Assembly: GCA_052035915.1 (NCBI GenBank)
Contig: JBPOHE010000003.1
Location: 1 to 51,598 of the forward strand
Direction of reading: 5' to 3'
DNA length: 51,598 nt
Source of the DNA: JBPOHE01 sp052035915
GTDB taxonomy: Bacteria; Pseudomonadota; Gammaproteobacteria; Chromatiales; Chromatiaceae
This document shows, one piece after another, positions 16,907 through 24,535 of the stretch (position 1 is its first letter; each line of letters begins with the position of its first letter). A program made the translations under genes and the position numbers. The notes under the pieces are model-generated. The model was not told the origin of the DNA, searched no databases, and saw only the letters and a program-made list of their open reading frames with translations.

Positions 16907-17371
16907 ATGAACGAGCCTGAAAACACCAACGACCCCGCCTGGGACACTCCACTTGGATTGACGCTGACCCCGGGGGGGCTGATCCATTCCCTCTTCGGTA
17001 CCGCCAATGCCGTACATACCGGGTGGGCCAGTTGCGTGGATGCGACCTTGGTGCTTTCCGACCTGACTACCCTGGACGATCGCACCGGAAATTATTGCCG
17101 TTTGGTAGAGCAGGAATTTGTCGAGGATGGTCAGGAGGAGGTCGTCTGGCATGACTGGGCGGTGGAGCTCCGGCTCGGGGAGGTTTTTATTACCGGTCAT
17201 TGGCAGATCCAGGTGAATTCTCCCCCCATGGATTGGGAATGGTGTGCCCAGGAAGCGGAGACGGCTTTCGACAAGGGTTGTATCCTGTTCGGCAGACGCA
17301 CCAAGCGGAGTCTCAGCATCGACGAAGCCGATGTCCAGGCGGCGGCGCCCCCCAAACCCCGTACCCATTAA
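16907..17371 (+). CDS. Hypothetical acidic protein, 154 residues
   Basis: No family recognised. The protein is soluble and acidic (LVEQEFVEDGQEEVVWHDW), with tryptophan-rich patches (WHDWAVELRLGE, WQIQVNSPPMDWEW) and a proline-rich C-terminus. No signal peptide or membrane segment is visible. The ATG at 16907 follows AAGAGCAGAG. It begins a plus-strand run of four closely spaced genes (16907, 17410, 17700, 18385), the first two being small and of unknown function. The 163-base gap to the divergent cupin gene probably holds both promoters. Confidence 0.7.
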   Translation: MNEPENTNDPAWDTPLGLTLTPGGLIHSLFGTANAVHTGWASCVDATLVLSDLTTLDDRTGNYCRLVEQEFVEDGQEEVVWHDWAVELRLGEVFITGHWQIQVNSPPMDWEWCAQEAETAFDKGCILFGRRTKRSLSIDEADVQAAAPPKPRTH

Positions 17372-17409
17372 CAACGGAAAATATCAATCCCGGCTTTGGA
17401 GTCAGGCCA

Positions 17410-17664
17410 ATGAAAATCAGTATCGACATCGACATCACCCCCGAGGAGTTCCGCCGGCTGATGGGTTTGCCTGATGTCTCGGCGTTCCAGCAGGAAATGA
17501 TGAACCAGATCCGCGATCGCATGCTGGCCGGCGTCGAGGGCTATGACCCCATGAAAATGTTCCAGCCCTATTATTCCAGCGCGCTCTCTTCCTGGGATCT
17601 GTGGCAAAAGATGTTTTCCGCCGCCGTCTCCCCTGGGGGAGGCAGTCGCGGCTCCGAGGGCTGA
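17410..17664 (+). CDS. DUF6489-like small protein
   Basis: An 84-residue protein starting MKISIDIDITPEEFRRLMGLPDV, which is the characteristic beginning of the DUF6489 family of small proteins. The middle is helical (FQQEMMNQIRDRMLAGVEGYDP) and the C-terminal WDLWQKMFSAAV matches the family's conserved aromatic segment. Function is unknown. It starts 38 bases after the preceding hypothetical gene and ends 35 bases before the O-methyltransferase gene, so they are probably one transcript. The start at 17410 agrees with the family's usual N-terminus. Confidence 0.8.
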   Translation: MKISIDIDITPEEFRRLMGLPDVSAFQQEMMNQIRDRMLAGVEGYDPMKMFQPYYSSALSSWDLWQKMFSAAVSPGGGSRGSEG

Positions 17665-17699
17665 AGGTTCTAGCCCGCCTTTCTCACCGGCGAATCCCC

Positions 17700-18368
17700 A
17701 TGTCCAATCGCACCCTGGTTCTGACCGATCCCATCTATCAGTACCTGCTCGACCATTCCTTGCGCGAACCGCCGCTGCTGCGCCGGTTGCGAGAGTTCAC
17801 CCTTGGGCATTCCCTGGGGAGGATGCAGATCGCCCCCGAGCAGGGACAGTTCATGGCCTTGATCGCCGAGATCATCGGCGCCAGGCGGATGATCGAGATC
17901 GGCACCTTTACCGGCTACAGCTCGCTTTGGTTGGCGTCTGCCCTGCCGCCGGATGGTCATCTGCTGTGTTGCGATCTGAGCGAGGAGTGGACCAACATCG
18001 CCAAGGCCTATTGGCAAGAGGCCGGGCTGAGGGATCGGATCGAGCTGCGACTGGCGCCTGGATTAGAGACGCTCGATACCTTGCTCAGGGAAGGGGAGGG
18101 CGGTAGTTACGATCTGGCCTTCGTGGATGCCGACAAGGTCAACTACCCAAACTATTTCGCACTCTGTCTCCGGCTCCTGCGGCCCGGCGGTGTCCTGATG
18201 TTCGACAACACCCTCTGGGGCGGCGCCACGGCGGATGCCAGTAGGCAGGATGAGGATACCCTCGGCATTCGCCGACTCAATGTGCTGGTGCATGAGGATG
18301 CCAGGGTAAGCGCCAGTCTGGTGCCGATCGGTGATGGTCTGACCCTGATCCGCAAACGCGGGTCTTGA
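17700..18368 (+). CDS. SAM-dependent O-methyltransferase
   Basis: A 222-residue class I methyltransferase of the caffeoyl-CoA/catechol O-methyltransferase family (PF01596). Motif I is MIEIGTFTGYSSLWLA. The acidic residue binding the SAM ribose falls in LLCCDLSEEW. The metal-binding pair is in LAFVDADK and FDNTLWGG. The substrate, probably a catechol-like small molecule, is unknown. No good ribosome-binding site precedes the ATG at 17700, which may depend on coupling to the small gene ending at 17664. Confidence 0.9.
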   Translation: MSNRTLVLTDPIYQYLLDHSLREPPLLRRLREFTLGHSLGRMQIAPEQGQFMALIAEIIGARRMIEIGTFTGYSSLWLASALPPDGHLLCCDLSEEWTNIAKAYWQEAGLRDRIELRLAPGLETLDTLLREGEGGSYDLAFVDADKVNYPNYFALCLRLLRPGGVLMFDNTLWGGATADASRQDEDTLGIRRLNVLVHEDARVSASLVPIGDGLTLIRKRGS

Positions 18369-18384
18369 GGCGGGAGGCTTGGCA

Positions 18385-19269
18385 ATGGAACGGCAACGAG
18401 GTCTTTTGCGTCGGACAACCCTTGGGGTGGCGATCTTCTGGTGTCTGTCCGGTATCTGGCCGGCTTCCGCCCTGGGGTTCCCGCCTTTTTTCGATCGTGA
18501 TCCGGCCACCCAACAGGCCCCCGAGCCGCCGAAGCTCTCCGACTTCGATGAACAAGTGCTCAAACTCTGCGGTGACTGGGGTTCACGGGTAGAGGCGGCG
18601 GACTTCGAGACCATGCTGCTGGCGCCGAACAACAGGGAGCGGCTCGACAGGATCCGCCAGGTCTTCAAAGGCGAACTTTATACCCCCACCCCGGATCGGT
18701 CCCAGTTCGTCCGTGAGCTGCGACGGATCTGGTTCGAGCAGAAAGGTTTCCAGCATGTCTTTTGCGGCGAGCCCGGTGTCGGCGAGGACCTTGGCGGTTT
18801 GCACTATGTCGGGCGTTACTGGCAGGCGCAAAACCGGGGTTGGGCCGGCTATCATCGGCTGGCGGCCAATCCCTCGCGTCGGGCGGAGGAAAAATGTCGG
18901 CGGCCTTTCCTGAAGGAACGCCTCACACCGCCGATCTATGCCTTGGGGATCGAGTTTTTCAATCCGTCCACCTCCCGCAACGACATCAAATGCCTTGGCA
19001 GTTATCACCTGGCCATGGACGCAGAGAGCTTGCTGATCGCCGGGACGCGGGCCTTTCTGGAGGCCTACCGGCCTCTGGGCGCGGTGCCGGATACCCAGAG
19101 CTGTCTGGTGGAAACAGCCTTACCCGGGATATCGAACCACTACAGCCAGTTGGTGATCCGCCGGGGAGCCCTGCGCACCTTCTATCCCATGGCCGAAGAC
19201 CCTCCCTATTGCTTTCGTGATCGAAAGGATTTCCGCGCCTGTCTTTGTAGTCGCCTGCCCAAGCCTTAA
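18385..19269 (+). CDS. Secreted EndoU-like protein
   Basis: A 294-residue protein with an N-terminal signal peptide (cleavage near ASA at about residue 29). The central region resembles the EndoU/XendoU endoribonuclease fold. FQHVFCGEPGVGEDLGGLHYV reproduces the paired-histidine arrangement H-x3-GE...G-x-H of that family, and is followed by GRYWQAQNRGWAGY. A later DIKCLGSYHL could carry the catalytic lysine, but this is uncertain. Six or so cysteines suggest disulfides and export. The ATG at 18385 lies 7 bases after GGGAGG; a TTG at 18379 is too close. Role could be nutritional or a toxin-like nuclease. No immunity gene is apparent nearby. Confidence 0.6.
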   Translation: MERQRGLLRRTTLGVAIFWCLSGIWPASALGFPPFFDRDPATQQAPEPPKLSDFDEQVLKLCGDWGSRVEAADFETMLLAPNNRERLDRIRQVFKGELYTPTPDRSQFVRELRRIWFEQKGFQHVFCGEPGVGEDLGGLHYVGRYWQAQNRGWAGYHRLAANPSRRAEEKCRRPFLKERLTPPIYALGIEFFNPSTSRNDIKCLGSYHLAMDAESLLIAGTRAFLEAYRPLGAVPDTQSCLVETALPGISNHYSQLVIRRGALRTFYPMAEDPPYCFRDRKDFRACLCSRLPKP

Positions 19270-19337
19270 CCACGGCTGAAACTTCGCGGAAATTCTTGGG
19301 CAGGCCTTGCCTCGGGCCGACTTCATTATTGGTCTAC

Positions 19338-19453
19338 CGGGCCTCGACCTGAAACCCCCGATTTTCGTTCTTCTCCTGAGAACAAACAAAGAAATTAAGA
19401 ATTGATTGATCTCTTAACGAGAACGATAACCGCAGGAATAGACCTTGGCCCCG
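19338..19453. repeat. Twin-palindrome repeat, copy C
   Basis: Left arm CGGGC at 19338. First palindrome at 19365-19385 (arms GTTCT / AGAAC), second at 19406-19426 (arms TCTC / GAGA). Start-to-start distance is 41 bp. The right end falls at 19453, base 33 from the second GAAC; here the arm reads CCCCG instead of GCCCG. It is the only intact copy lying between two genes of the same direction. Confidence 0.75.
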
Positions 19454-19765
19454 TGCTCATTGGCTCGGTGGTGGCCGAAGCGATCCGGCCACTTTCATAC
19501 TCATCGGGTGTTCCTGAGGCGTGCCGGGGTGACCTGAGCTCGTAGGGCGGCAACCCTTTGCCGCCATTTGATGCCGATTCAGGGAGTGTCGGCAAAGGAT
19601 CGCCGACCTACTACTCTGACCGGATCTGGATAGGTTCAAGGAGGACCTGAGGGCGGGGGAATCGATGCGCCTCGACTGAGTTCGAATGGATTGCCGCGGT
19701 CGATCGGCAAAGAGGTATGATTGGCTGGCCCTGACCTTATTTCAGCACCATAAAGGGAATTTTTT
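19454..19765. other. Gene-free interval before the DctP gene
   Basis: No convincing coding sequence. GGGCGGCAACCCTTTGCCGCC (19543-19563) forms an imperfect hairpin. A possible weak promoter for the downstream gene is TTGCCG (19691) and TATGAT (19716), but the 19-base spacing is long. A leader of roughly 40 bases would follow. Confidence 0.4.
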
Positions 19766-20746
19766 ATGTTGACCAATCGCTTGTCCCGGTTTATCTGCGC
19801 CCTGGCGGCGAGTTTGTGGTTCGCAAACTCGCTTCCCGCCCAGGAAAGGATCGTTTTCGGTCATATCCTCAACGAAGATACCGCACACCATCGACATCTG
19901 GTGATCGCCGGCAAGGAAATCGCCCGGCTGACCCAGGACCGCTACAAACTGGATATCTTCCCCCGCGGCCAGATAGGTACCACGGATGCCCAGGTCATCG
20001 AAGGATTCGCTACCGGTACGGCGGACATGGCCTATCTGAGCTTCGGTCACCTCGCCAAGGTCTATCCCCGGCTGGCCATCGGTGCCGGTCCCTTCGTGTT
20101 CCGGGATTTCACCCATTGGCGGGCCTTTGCCGCCAGCGATCTGTACCGCGAGCTGGTGACGGAGATGGAGACCCAACTCGGCTTGGTGAGTTTCGGTTTG
20201 GCCTATTACGGCGAACGGCACGTCACAACGAAAAAACCCTTGAACGGACTGGATGACTTCAAGGGGCTGTTGATCCGCGTACCCAACATCCCCACCATGA
20301 TCCTGACCTTTCGTGCCCTGGGCGCCAAACCTGTGCCGCTACCCTTCAAGGAAACCCGGGGAGCCCTGGCCGACGGCATCGTCGATGCCCAGGAAAACCC
20401 CTTGCCTACAATCAAGACCATGAGATTTCACGAAGTGACGCCGGTGGTGAATCTGACCGCGCATATTCTGGACGCGCAGATCATCGTGATGCACGCCAAG
20501 CGCTGGAAGACCATTTCCGCTGAGGATCAGACCCTGATCCGGCAGGTGCTGACCGAGGCCGCCCAAGGGGTCACCGAAGATGTCCGCCAAGAGGAACTGG
20601 CGCTGATGGAGGGTCTGGTCGCCGAGGGGGCCAGTCTGCACCAGATCGACCGTTTACCTTTGATCGAGGCGATGCGCCCCTTCCATCACAGCGAATATTT
20701 CCCCTGGGGCGGTGAACTCTACGAGCGTATCCAGGCGCTGAAATAG
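19766..20746 (+). CDS. TRAP-type DctP-family solute-binding protein
   Basis: A 326-residue periplasmic binding protein with a signal peptide (cleavage near PAQ, residue 26). DctP-family features are clear: GHILNEDTAHHRHLVIAGKEIA, FPRGQIGTTDAQVIEGFATG, then GLLIRVPNIPTMILTFRALGAKPVPLPF. The conserved arginine that binds carboxylates is the R in IRVP. ADGIVDAQENPLPTI is also typical. No DctQ or DctM permease subunit is next to it. The next gene, a hybrid sensor kinase, starts one base after its stop. This arrangement suggests a ligand-sensing partner for the kinase, like TorT with TorS. Ligand unknown, most likely a small organic acid. Confidence 0.9.
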   Translation: MLTNRLSRFICALAASLWFANSLPAQERIVFGHILNEDTAHHRHLVIAGKEIARLTQDRYKLDIFPRGQIGTTDAQVIEGFATGTADMAYLSFGHLAKVYPRLAIGAGPFVFRDFTHWRAFAASDLYRELVTEMETQLGLVSFGLAYYGERHVTTKKPLNGLDDFKGLLIRVPNIPTMILTFRALGAKPVPLPFKETRGALADGIVDAQENPLPTIKTMRFHEVTPVVNLTAHILDAQIIVMHAKRWKTISAEDQTLIRQVLTEAAQGVTEDVRQEELALMEGLVAEGASLHQIDRLPLIEAMRPFHHSEYFPWGGELYERIQALK

Positions 20747-20747
20747 C

Positions 20748-23210
20748 TTGCCATCAAGCCAGCCAAAGGCCGATTCCCCCGTCGCGGCCTATTTCAATCG
20801 GGGTATTCGTTTCCACCTCCTCAGCGTTCTGCTGATACTGGGGGTGTTGGCCGGACTCATTCTCGGGTTGGCGTTGCAGGTCCTGAGCCAGCTACAACGG
20901 CATATGGAGCTGTTGGCCGGCGGACCCCAGGAAGAAATCGTCGCCGGCCAGAATCTATACAATCATAACGAGGCCTTGATGCTCAGCATCACCGCCTTGG
21001 AACAGGCCAACGATGAAGCGACGAGCCGTGCCCTGTCGCACCAGATCAGGGTGCAACTACAAGGACTGAAGGAGGCTTCCCTGGTCTTGGCGCAGGGATT
21101 GCCGGAACCGACCCGCAGGCATCTCCTCGGTGAAGTCGAGTCCCTGACCGTCACCATGCAAGGGCTCGAAAAGGCGGTGGCGGAGCGTTTGCAGAGTACG
21201 GCTCGCCGGGAGATGGCCTCGGCGGCGTTGCGCCGGAGCTTCGACCGTCACTTCGAACTCGCTACCCGTATTGGCAGCCTGATGCGCGCCATCGCCTCGC
21301 GCTCCTTGGCGGTCGATCTGGCCGATCTCTCCGGTGAGGCACTTCAAAACGCCGTCGATAGCTTTCTTGAGCGCGAAATGAGCTGGATGGGTACCGCCCA
21401 GGATCTGCGTAGCGACAGCCGCGAATTACTTGGCCTGGTCATCGCCATCGAAACCGAACCCCATCCCGAACACCTGGAGGCCTTCCGGGAGCAGTTCGAG
21501 ATCATCGCCAAACGTTTGCAGCTATATCGACGCTTACCGGACCACGAAGCCACCAATACCTTGGGCGCGGCGACCACCAACCTCTTGAACACCTTTCTCC
21601 AGCCCCTTCCCCTCACCGAGTTGCGCCGGGATGAGCTGAACCGCTTCCTGGAACAGGAGCGGGCCGTCAAGGTGGCCTATATTGCCGGTCTGGCCTTGCG
21701 GGATGTCGCTCAGAATCTTGCTCCCCAAGCCCTGGCCGCGCTCCGTGCCGCTGTCGCCGATACCGGCCGGGACGTCATGGTCGCGCGCCAAGTCTTGCTC
21801 GCCCTCTTCCTCATCGGCAGTCTGGTGGTCGTTACCGGTCTCTATCGCTATCTGTTGCGGCGGGTGGTGAACCCGCTGGAAAACCTTACCCAGAGGTTGC
21901 GCCACGCGGTCGCCGAGTTGCAGGCCGGGCGCGAGCCGGTGGCTATGGCCAAGCTGCCTGAGATACCGGACGCCGGCAGCGAGGTGACGACCATGACCAA
22001 GGCCATGACCCTGTTGCTGCAGACGCTTTCCATCGCCAAGGAAGAAGCCGAAGCCGCCAACCGCGCCAAGACCACCTTTCTCGCCAATATGAGCCACGAA
22101 CTCCGCACCCCCTTGAATGGCATCATGGGCATGACCGCTTTGGCTTTACGTCGTGCCCGAGAGCCCAAATTGATAGAGCAGCTCGGCCTGATCGATCAGT
22201 CCTCGAAGCATCTGCTTCAAGTCATCAACGATATCCTCGATCTCTCCAAAATCGAGGCCGACCGGCTCGGTCTCGAATCCAAGGACTTCACCCTGATCGA
22301 GGTGCTCGACCACCTCAGGGACCTCGTCGGTCGTAAGGTGGCCGAAAAGGGGCTGAGTCTGCGCCTCAAGCTGCCGACCGGTCTCCCCTCACGAAACCTG
22401 GTGGGGGATCCCTTCCGTCTCGGCCAGATCTTGCTCAACCTGGTCGGTAACGCCGTCAAGTTCACCGAACGAGGTTCCATCCGAGTCGGCGCCCAGATTC
22501 TCGAGGAGCGGGAAGCCCAGCTCTGGCTGAGGTTCGAGGTACAGGATACAGGTATCGGCATCAGCCCCCTCGACCAGAAACGCCTCTTCACCGCCTTCGA
22601 GCAAGCGGATGGCTCTCTTACCCGCAAGTACGGCGGTACCGGTTTGGGGCTGGCGATCAGCAAGCGTCTGGTACAGAAAATGGGTGGCGAGATCGGTGTC
22701 GAGAGCACCCTGGGGCAGGGCAGCACCTTCTGGTTCAGTGTCAGGCTTGGTTTGGGGACAACCCCCGCCATGGCGACGGCGGGTACCGGTCCGGAGCTCC
22801 CGGAAGACCGTCTGCGGTGGGAGTATTCAGGTACCCGCGTCCTTCTGGCCGAAGACGAGCCGGTCAGCCAGGCGGTTGCCCAGGACCTCCTGGAGAGCGC
22901 CGGTCTGCTGGTGGATGCGGTCGAGGACGGTTCACAGGCCGTGACCCTGGCTAGGCGCAACCCCTATGGGCTGATCTTGATGGATATGCGGATGCCGGTC
23001 CTCAATGGCCTTGAGGCCACCCGCGCTATTCGCGCCGACTCGCTCAATACCCGCACCCCCATCCTGGCGCTGACCGCCAACGCCTTCGACGAGGATCGTC
23101 AGGTCTGTCTGGAGGCCGGTATGAACGAACACATCGCCAAGCCGGTCGATCCGGAAGCGCTCTACGCCATCCTGCTGAGATGGCTTGAGAGCAGCGAAGC
23201 CGCACCCTGA
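20748..23210 (+). CDS. TorS-like hybrid sensor histidine kinase
   Basis: An 820-residue membrane kinase. Transmembrane segments lie near residues 24-46 and 345-365 and enclose a periplasmic sensor of about 300 residues that is largely helical, as in TorS. A HAMP-like segment follows. The phosphoacceptor is His450 in NMSHELRTPLNG. The ATPase domain has NLVGNAVKF, DTGIGI and GGTGLGLAI. A receiver domain at about 700-815 has the acceptor Asp746 in LILMDMRMP. No HPt domain is visible, so a separate phosphotransfer protein or direct output is needed. The start is probably TTG 20748, one base after the DctP stop, which points to tight coupling. Confidence 0.92.
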   Translation: MPSSQPKADSPVAAYFNRGIRFHLLSVLLILGVLAGLILGLALQVLSQLQRHMELLAGGPQEEIVAGQNLYNHNEALMLSITALEQANDEATSRALSHQIRVQLQGLKEASLVLAQGLPEPTRRHLLGEVESLTVTMQGLEKAVAERLQSTARREMASAALRRSFDRHFELATRIGSLMRAIASRSLAVDLADLSGEALQNAVDSFLEREMSWMGTAQDLRSDSRELLGLVIAIETEPHPEHLEAFREQFEIIAKRLQLYRRLPDHEATNTLGAATTNLLNTFLQPLPLTELRRDELNRFLEQERAVKVAYIAGLALRDVAQNLAPQALAALRAAVADTGRDVMVARQVLLALFLIGSLVVVTGLYRYLLRRVVNPLENLTQRLRHAVAELQAGREPVAMAKLPEIPDAGSEVTTMTKAMTLLLQTLSIAKEEAEAANRAKTTFLANMSHELRTPLNGIMGMTALALRRAREPKLIEQLGLIDQSSKHLLQVINDILDLSKIEADRLGLESKDFTLIEVLDHLRDLVGRKVAEKGLSLRLKLPTGLPSRNLVGDPFRLGQILLNLVGNAVKFTERGSIRVGAQILEEREAQLWLRFEVQDTGIGISPLDQKRLFTAFEQADGSLTRKYGGTGLGLAISKRLVQKMGGEIGVESTLGQGSTFWFSVRLGLGTTPAMATAGTGPELPEDRLRWEYSGTRVLLAEDEPVSQAVAQDLLESAGLLVDAVEDGSQAVTLARRNPYGLILMDMRMPVLNGLEATRAIRADSLNTRTPILALTANAFDEDRQVCLEAGMNEHIAKPVDPEALYAILLRWLESSEAAP

Positions 23211-23247
23211 AGGCCGTCCACCGGCCCATGGCCAGGAACATCGATGA

Positions 23248-23279
23248 GACAGGGAGCCGGTTGAACCCGGCTCCCTGTC
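23248..23279. terminator. Strong hairpin between convergent genes
   Basis: Arms GACAGGGAGCCGG (23248-23260) and CCGGCTCCCTGTC (23267-23279) pair perfectly over 13 bp with a six-base loop TTGAAC. It lies between the kinase gene (plus) and the sulfur globule protein gene (minus) and can serve both. There is no T-run on either side, so intrinsic termination is only probable. It could also stabilise the 3' end of the sgp message. Confidence 0.5.
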
Positions 23280-23307
23280 GGAGCCGGGAGCCCGAGAAAG
23301 CGAAAGA

Positions 23308-23673
23308 CTATTTCGCTGAAGAGGTCGGAGCGGGTTGAGAAACCACTACCGGGGCCGTCAGCAGCGGATAGCCCAAACCATAGGGATAGCCACCCCAGCC
23401 GCCATAGGGAGAGCCCCAGCCACCATAGGGGTAGCCCCAGCCAGGATAACCCCAGCCGGGATAACCGCCCCAGCCGGGATACCCCCCCCAGCCGTAGGGG
23501 TAGCCGTATCCGTATCCGTCCCAGGGGCCACCCCAGCCTCCCCAACCGGGTCCACCCCAACCACCGTTCCTGAACCAGTTGAACGGGCCAAAGAAGGCGT
23601 CCGCCGAGAATGAGACGAGCGCGGTAGCGCCGGCTACCGCCGAGGCAATCAGCAAGCGCTTGGTCCTAGTCAT
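23308..23673 (-). CDS. Sulfur globule protein
   Basis: A 121-residue secreted structural protein. A signal peptide ends near SADA (residue 26), and the mature part is almost entirely Gly, Tyr, Trp and Pro in GYPGWG-like repeats. This composition with an export signal is the hallmark of the sulfur globule proteins (CV1/CV2 type) that coat the periplasmic sulfur stores of purple sulfur bacteria. The C-terminus (VVVSQPAPTSSAK) is not repetitive. A strong GAGGAGGT ribosome-binding site sits before the ATG, fitting an abundant protein. It is probably transcribed alone. It is the best lineage marker in the window. Confidence 0.85.
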   Translation of the reverse strand: MTRTKRLLIASAVAGATALVSFSADAFFGPFNWFRNGGWGGPGWGGWGGPWDGYGYGYPYGWGGYPGWGGYPGWGYPGWGYPYGGWGSPYGGWGGYPYGLGYPLLTAPVVVSQPAPTSSAK

Positions 23674-23915
23674 GGAAAGTACCTCCTCAAACCAGTTACA
23701 TAGGGGTGCGGGCAGGCCCCGCCCCCAGCTTCAATAGCATACGAAAGCCCTGGCCGCGGTGTTTGACCGGGATCAAAAAGTCGATAAGTAAATTAAAAGA
23801 TTCCCGAGTTCCAAATTACCCGGCCCTGGAAAGAAACCGGCTGATTCGGCTATCTTTTCCCGGCGGTCAGGACCCCCGCCCCACGGGTCCGGTTATTGTC
23901 GAGGCCTTGTCATCC

Positions 23916-24263
23916 ATGCTCGATCCTCAGGTACTGGCAGAGATTTTGGCGTTCAGGTCGGAGCGGGATTGGGAACGCTTCCATACCCCGAGAAATCTGG
24001 CGGCCTCCATCGTCATCGAAGCCGCCGAGTTGCTCGAACATTTCCAGTGGTCATCTGGACTGGAAGCCGAGGCAGGAATCAGTGGCGAGCGCTTGGAGGG
24101 GATCCGGGCCGAGCTGGCGGATATCACGGTCTATCTCTGCTACCTGGCGCGGGATCTGGGGATAGATATCGATGCGGCGGTACGGGACAAAATGGCGCTC
24201 AACCGTCTCAAGTACCCGGTAGACAAGGCCCGAGGGCGCTCGACCAAGTACGACAAGTTGTAA
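23916..24263 (+). CDS. MazG-like nucleotide pyrophosphohydrolase
   Basis: A 115-residue all-helical enzyme of the MazG/dCTP-pyrophosphatase (RS21-C6-like) group, expected to hydrolyse (d)NTPs to monophosphates and clean up non-canonical nucleotides. FRSERDWERFHTPRNLAASIVIEAAELLEHFQW carries the EXXE metal site and the family's conserved HTPRNLA. LADITVYLCYLARDLGID carries the second acidic pair. The ending KYPVDKARGRSTKYDKL is also typical. The start at 23916 gives the normal length; a frame from 23706 would add 70 residues without family resemblance. No partner gene is obvious. Confidence 0.9.
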   Translation: MLDPQVLAEILAFRSERDWERFHTPRNLAASIVIEAAELLEHFQWSSGLEAEAGISGERLEGIRAELADITVYLCYLARDLGIDIDAAVRDKMALNRLKYPVDKARGRSTKYDKL

Positions 24264-24308
24264 TACCGATGCCAGCTCACCTGGCTCCGGATGTTGCTGG
24301 GCGGCTCC

Positions 24309-24424
24309 CGGGCCGGGACTCTAAAGCCCGATTCTTCGTTCTCTTATGGAGAATAATACCCCTCTAGATTGTTGAATTGTTCTCTTAAAAAGAACAAATA
24401 ATGGCCATCTTTCGTCGATGCCCG
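24309..24424. repeat. Twin-palindrome repeat, copy D
   Basis: Left arm CGGGC at 24309. First palindrome at 24336-24356 (arms TTCTC / GAGAA), second at 24377-24397 with perfect 7-bp arms TTGTTCT / AGAACAA. They are 41 bp start to start, and the right arm GCCCG ends at 24424. An outer pairing of GGCTCCCGGGC with GCCCGGAGCC is possible with one bulged base. It lies between convergent genes. Confidence 0.8.
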
Positions 24425-24476
24425 GAGCCATCGAAGGCGAGCGCCGGTATCGCTCGATAGTGGACGGAATCGGCGG

Positions 24477-24503
24477 AAAAATGCCCCGGTCGTGGACCGG
24501 GGC
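24477..24503 (-). terminator. Rho-independent terminator of the Tat-exported PLP gene
   Basis: Arms GCCCCGGTC (24483-24491) and GACCGGGGC (24495-24503) pair perfectly over 9 bp around a three-base loop. Read on the minus strand, the hairpin is followed by ATTTTT. It lies about 33 bases beyond the stop of the minus-strand gene. Confidence 0.75.
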
Positions 24504-24535
24504 CAGAGCCTGTCAAGAGACAGTCAGGGCGGGCG

